A DNA stretch of 64,000 nt from Dokdonella koreensis DS-123 (GTDB lineage Bacteria; Pseudomonadota; Gammaproteobacteria; Xanthomonadales; Rhodanobacteraceae), in assembly GCF_001632775.1 (NCBI RefSeq), contig NZ_CP015249.1:2770686-2834685 (forward strand), in the 5' to 3' direction. The notes under the pieces were generated by a model. It worked only from the letters and a program-made list of their open reading frames with translations, did not search any database and was not told the origin of the DNA. Below are positions 61,866 to 64,000 of the stretch, piece by piece. Both the position numbers and the translations under genes were made by a program. Each line of letters starts with the position of its first letter. Within the stretch, counting starts at the first letter, position 1.

Positions 61866-64000
61866 TCACTCGCCGTCGAAACCGTCGCGGAACAGCACCT
61901 CGGACACGGTGTACAGCGTCGTCGTGCCGCTGATCTCGCTGGCCACGGCGATCATCGCCTCGCCGGTCGGGCTGTCGGCCGCCGGGATGAACACGATGCC
62001 TTCCGGACCGATGTCGCCGGCCGCATCCGGCGCGACGTCCAGGTCCAGCACGACGCCGAAGTCGCGCTTGTTGATGTAGCCGGCGAACGTCGCCGCGTAC
62101 GGATCGGTCACGTCGAACACGGCGATGCCGCTGATCCGCTCCAGGCCGACGAAGGCATAGGTGCGCCCGTTCGGCAGCGTGCCGACCGCGAGCGCTTCGG
62201 GCTCCGGGCCCTTGTTGTCGCTGCGCGTGTCGAAGCTCTGGTTCGCCTCGTTGTCGGCGTTGAAGTCCGCCGGGTGGCGCGCGGCGGTGACCTGCTCGAG
62301 GATGTCGCCCGAATCGAACACGAGGTTGCCGTACTGGTCCCAGATCGCCATCGAGCGGCTGCCCAGGATCTGCAGGCGGTCGAAGTCGCCGTCGCCGTCC
62401 AGGTCGCCGTCGATCGTCGAGGCGTTGAGACGGCCGAGCTGCGCATTGGATTGCAGCGCCGCCGCATCCGGGAACACGCCCGGATCGAGGTCGAGATCGG
62501 CGATGCGCGCCACCTCGCCGCGGTCGTCGCCCTCGCCGGCACTGGCGTAGAAGGTCTTGCCGCCGGCGCTGAAGGCCGCGATCGAATCGGGCATGTGCAT
62601 GCCGAACACCGGCCAGGTGCGGATGTTGATCGCCGGACCGTCGCGGTCGGACGCATCCAGGCCACTGGGCACGTCGAAGCTGACCAGGCCCAGTTGGATC
62701 GGCGTCGGCTCCGCGTCGAGCGGCACGCTGCCGTTCGGCGGGATCGGCAGCGGCTGCGGCGCCACGCCGAAGTCGTTGTCGTTGATCAGCGCCAGGCGCC
62801 CGTCCGGCAGCACCGCCAGGCCTTCGAGCTTGTCGCCCTGGTGGTAACCCAGCGACGGCAGATTGGCCACCTTGACCTTGGCCACCGCGCGGATGCCCGC
62901 CGTCACCAGGTCGTCCGGCGTGTGCTGCTCCAGCGTCTTGCCCGGCAGCAGGGCCGGCGCGCCGGCCGCACGCAGGTTGGTCGCGCCGGCCAGCGTGAAC
63001 TCGAACAGCAGCTTCTTGCCGCTGCGCTCGACCGAATCGTCGCGCTCCACGATCACGAAGCGACCATCGCCGGCATAGGCGGCGTCGCCGATCTTGTCGG
63101 TGTTCTGCTCGCGGAAGGCGGTCTTGTCGATCAGGTAGACGTACTCGGCCACCGTCTCGCCGCTGGCCGGGTCGATGCCGACCATGCGGATCACCTTCGA
63201 TGCGTTGCTCGCCGCCGTGTTCGGGTTGGCCAGCGGCGTCTGGATGAAGGCGTAGAGCAGGCCGCTGTCGGTGTCGAGGGCCATGCCCTCGAAGCCGCGA
63301 TTGGGACGGCGCGTGGAATACTCGGCCGGCAGCGTCTCGCGGCCGTAGTGGCCGGCCGGCTGGCCGCCGAGCGCACCGGTGCCGGCCGGCACCAGGCGGT
63401 CGAGCAGGCGGCCGCCCGCGTCGAAGTGGTAGATCGCCGGGCGGTACTCGTCGACCATCCAGTAGCTGCCGTCCGGCGCCACCACCAGGCCCTCGATGTC
63501 CGCGCCGAGCGGGTCCAGCGGCAGCGGATTGCCGTTGAGGTCCACCGGCGGCTCGTCGATGCCGTTGCCGATGTTGGGCAGGCCGGTCAGCGGCGTGGTG
63601 CCGTCGGCCTTGAACAGCATCAGCTGCGCGCCCAGCGCGATCGCACCGGTGGCCGGGTCGAACGTGAAGCGGACGATGCGCGGCTGGTAGCCCGGCAGCA
63701 CGAACGGCCGCTCCAGCGTGCCGTCGCCGTTGACGTCGGTCGGCTCGCCGTTCGGGCCGCGATCCGGCACGGTGACGAACTTCATCAGGCCGGTGGCCGC
63801 GTCCACGCCCTCGAACCACAGCCCCGAGAAGCCGCCGAGGCGGATCGTCTGGCCGGCCGGCGTGGTGCCGAGCACCGGCAGCTGCGGGAAATCGTGCGTT
63901 TCCACGCGCGGCAGGCCGCGGCCGTGGTTCTTGAGGCCGGCCGCGACGATGTCGAGCACCGTGCCCCCGGCCAGGTCGATCACCGCGAAGGCGTTGGCCT
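61866..64000 (-). CDS. Large exported esterase-like/phytase and choice-of-anchor I-type protein (partial, N-terminus off the right edge)
   Basis: At least 711 residues, ending in a stop at 61866. The first visible residues, ANAFAVIDLAGGTVLDIVAAGLKNHGR, show that the protein continues past the edge. IRLGGFSGLWFEGVDAATGLMKFVTVPDRGPNGEPTDVNGDGTLERPFVLPGYQPRIV, PDGSYWMVDEYRPAIYHFD, NRGFEGMALDTDSGLLYAFIQTPL are the esterase-like activity of phytase part; DSIAAFSAGGKTFYASAGEGDDRGEVARI, NLVFDSGDILEQVTAARHPADFNADNEANQSFDTRSDNKGPEPEALAVGTLPNGRTYAFVGLERISGIAVFDVTDPYA matches the choice-of-anchor I alkaline-phosphatase-like domain. It ends VLFRDGFDGE, the same C-terminal motif. It probably acts on phosphate esters outside the cell; substrate unproven. 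Confidence 0.85.
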   Translation of the reverse strand, partial: ANAFAVIDLAGGTVLDIVAAGLKNHGRGLPRVETHDFPQLPVLGTTPAGQTIRLGGFSGLWFEGVDAATGLMKFVTVPDRGPNGEPTDVNGDGTLERPFVLPGYQPRIVRFTFDPATGAIALGAQLMLFKADGTTPLTGLPNIGNGIDEPPVDLNGNPLPLDPLGADIEGLVVAPDGSYWMVDEYRPAIYHFDAGGRLLDRLVPAGTGALGGQPAGHYGRETLPAEYSTRRPNRGFEGMALDTDSGLLYAFIQTPLANPNTAASNASKVIRMVGIDPASGETVAEYVYLIDKTAFREQNTDKIGDAAYAGDGRFVIVERDDSVERSGKKLLFEFTLAGATNLRAAGAPALLPGKTLEQHTPDDLVTAGIRAVAKVKVANLPSLGYHQGDKLEGLAVLPDGRLALINDNDFGVAPQPLPIPPNGSVPLDAEPTPIQLGLVSFDVPSGLDASDRDGPAINIRTWPVFGMHMPDSIAAFSAGGKTFYASAGEGDDRGEVARIADLDLDPGVFPDAAALQSNAQLGRLNASTIDGDLDGDGDFDRLQILGSRSMAIWDQYGNLVFDSGDILEQVTAARHPADFNADNEANQSFDTRSDNKGPEPEALAVGTLPNGRTYAFVGLERISGIAVFDVTDPYAATFAGYINKRDFGVVLDLDVAPDAAGDIGPEGIVFIPAADSPTGEAMIAVASEISGTTTLYTVSEVLFRDGFDGE

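Overview
The window is one continuous stretch of a GC-rich bacterial chromosome. Gene content points to a gammaproteobacterium of the Xanthomonadales/Lysobacterales, closest in flavour to Rhodanobacteraceae such as Dokdonella: outer-membrane genes (lptD, waaA, lpxL/htrB-type, tolC-type, btuB), ubiE, a dnaX-ybaB-recR block, a Thr-rich leader in front of a fused aspartokinase/homoserine dehydrogenase, and several secreted proteins with an [IL]F-x-D-G-F-[ED] motif that I associate with that group. The taxonomic placement is inference. I see no prophage, integron, CRISPR array or transposase; this is mostly core chromosome with lineage-specific secreted proteins, one structured repeat element and two decayed genes.

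Layout. 0-2.3 kb: thrA (runs off the left edge) with a thrL attenuator leader, divergent from ubiE. 3-6.2 kb: a dioxygenase remnant, an Anbu-type proteasome-like peptidase, folB-folK and a convergent pteridine reductase. 6.4-11.2 kb: membrane protein, helical protein, MidA-like methyltransferase, YdcF-like protein and cca. 11.2-15.8 kb: phaE-phaC (class III PHA synthase) divergent from an AcoR-like sigma54 activator, with a sigma54-type promoter between them. 15.9-19.1 kb: HIT protein, recR, ybaB, dnaX. 19.3-23 kb: a large secreted metzincin, a strong terminator, then a ~660-bp inverted-repeat element with covarying hairpins and a hexamer tandem repeat. 23-31.7 kb: aldose dehydrogenase lipoprotein, flavoprotein, GT39 glycosyltransferase, lipid A acyltransferase, waaA, TolC-like protein and a Pcm-like methyltransferase. 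32-38.7 kb: a hypothetical protein, TetR regulator, PilZ and DUF1631 pair, and btuB under a cobalamin riboswitch. 38.7-45.1 kb: secreted HExxH protease, topoisomerase IB, DUF6496/histone-tail protein, a frameshifted alpha/beta hydrolase, soxR with its operator in front of an FMN reductase, DUF1993 and DUF3297 proteins. 45.3-49.8 kb: small HTH regulator, macro-domain and ankyrin proteins, GST, M23 peptidase and a small exported protein. 49.9-50.3 kb: tRNA-Ala, tRNA-Glu, tRNA-Asp and a terminator. 50.5-54 kb: a five-gene run with every junction a 4-bp start/stop overlap, ending in pxpB-pxpC-pxpA (5-oxoprolinase). 54-64 kb: CorC/CNNM protein, lptD, a CadC-like membrane regulator, a kelch-repeat secreted protein and a large secreted esterase-like/phytase protein (runs off the right edge).

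How it fits together. Recurring themes are envelope building (lptD, waaA, acyltransferase, GT39, TolC, YdcF, M23), carbon storage (phaEC), redox response (soxR-FMN reductase), cobalamin uptake under riboswitch control, and an exported protein set sharing the DGF[ED] motif. The most interesting signals are that motif in four unrelated secreted proteins, the inverted-repeat element whose two arms carry compensatory changes in the same hairpins, the apparently leaderless Thr attenuator, and the coupled pxp cassette.
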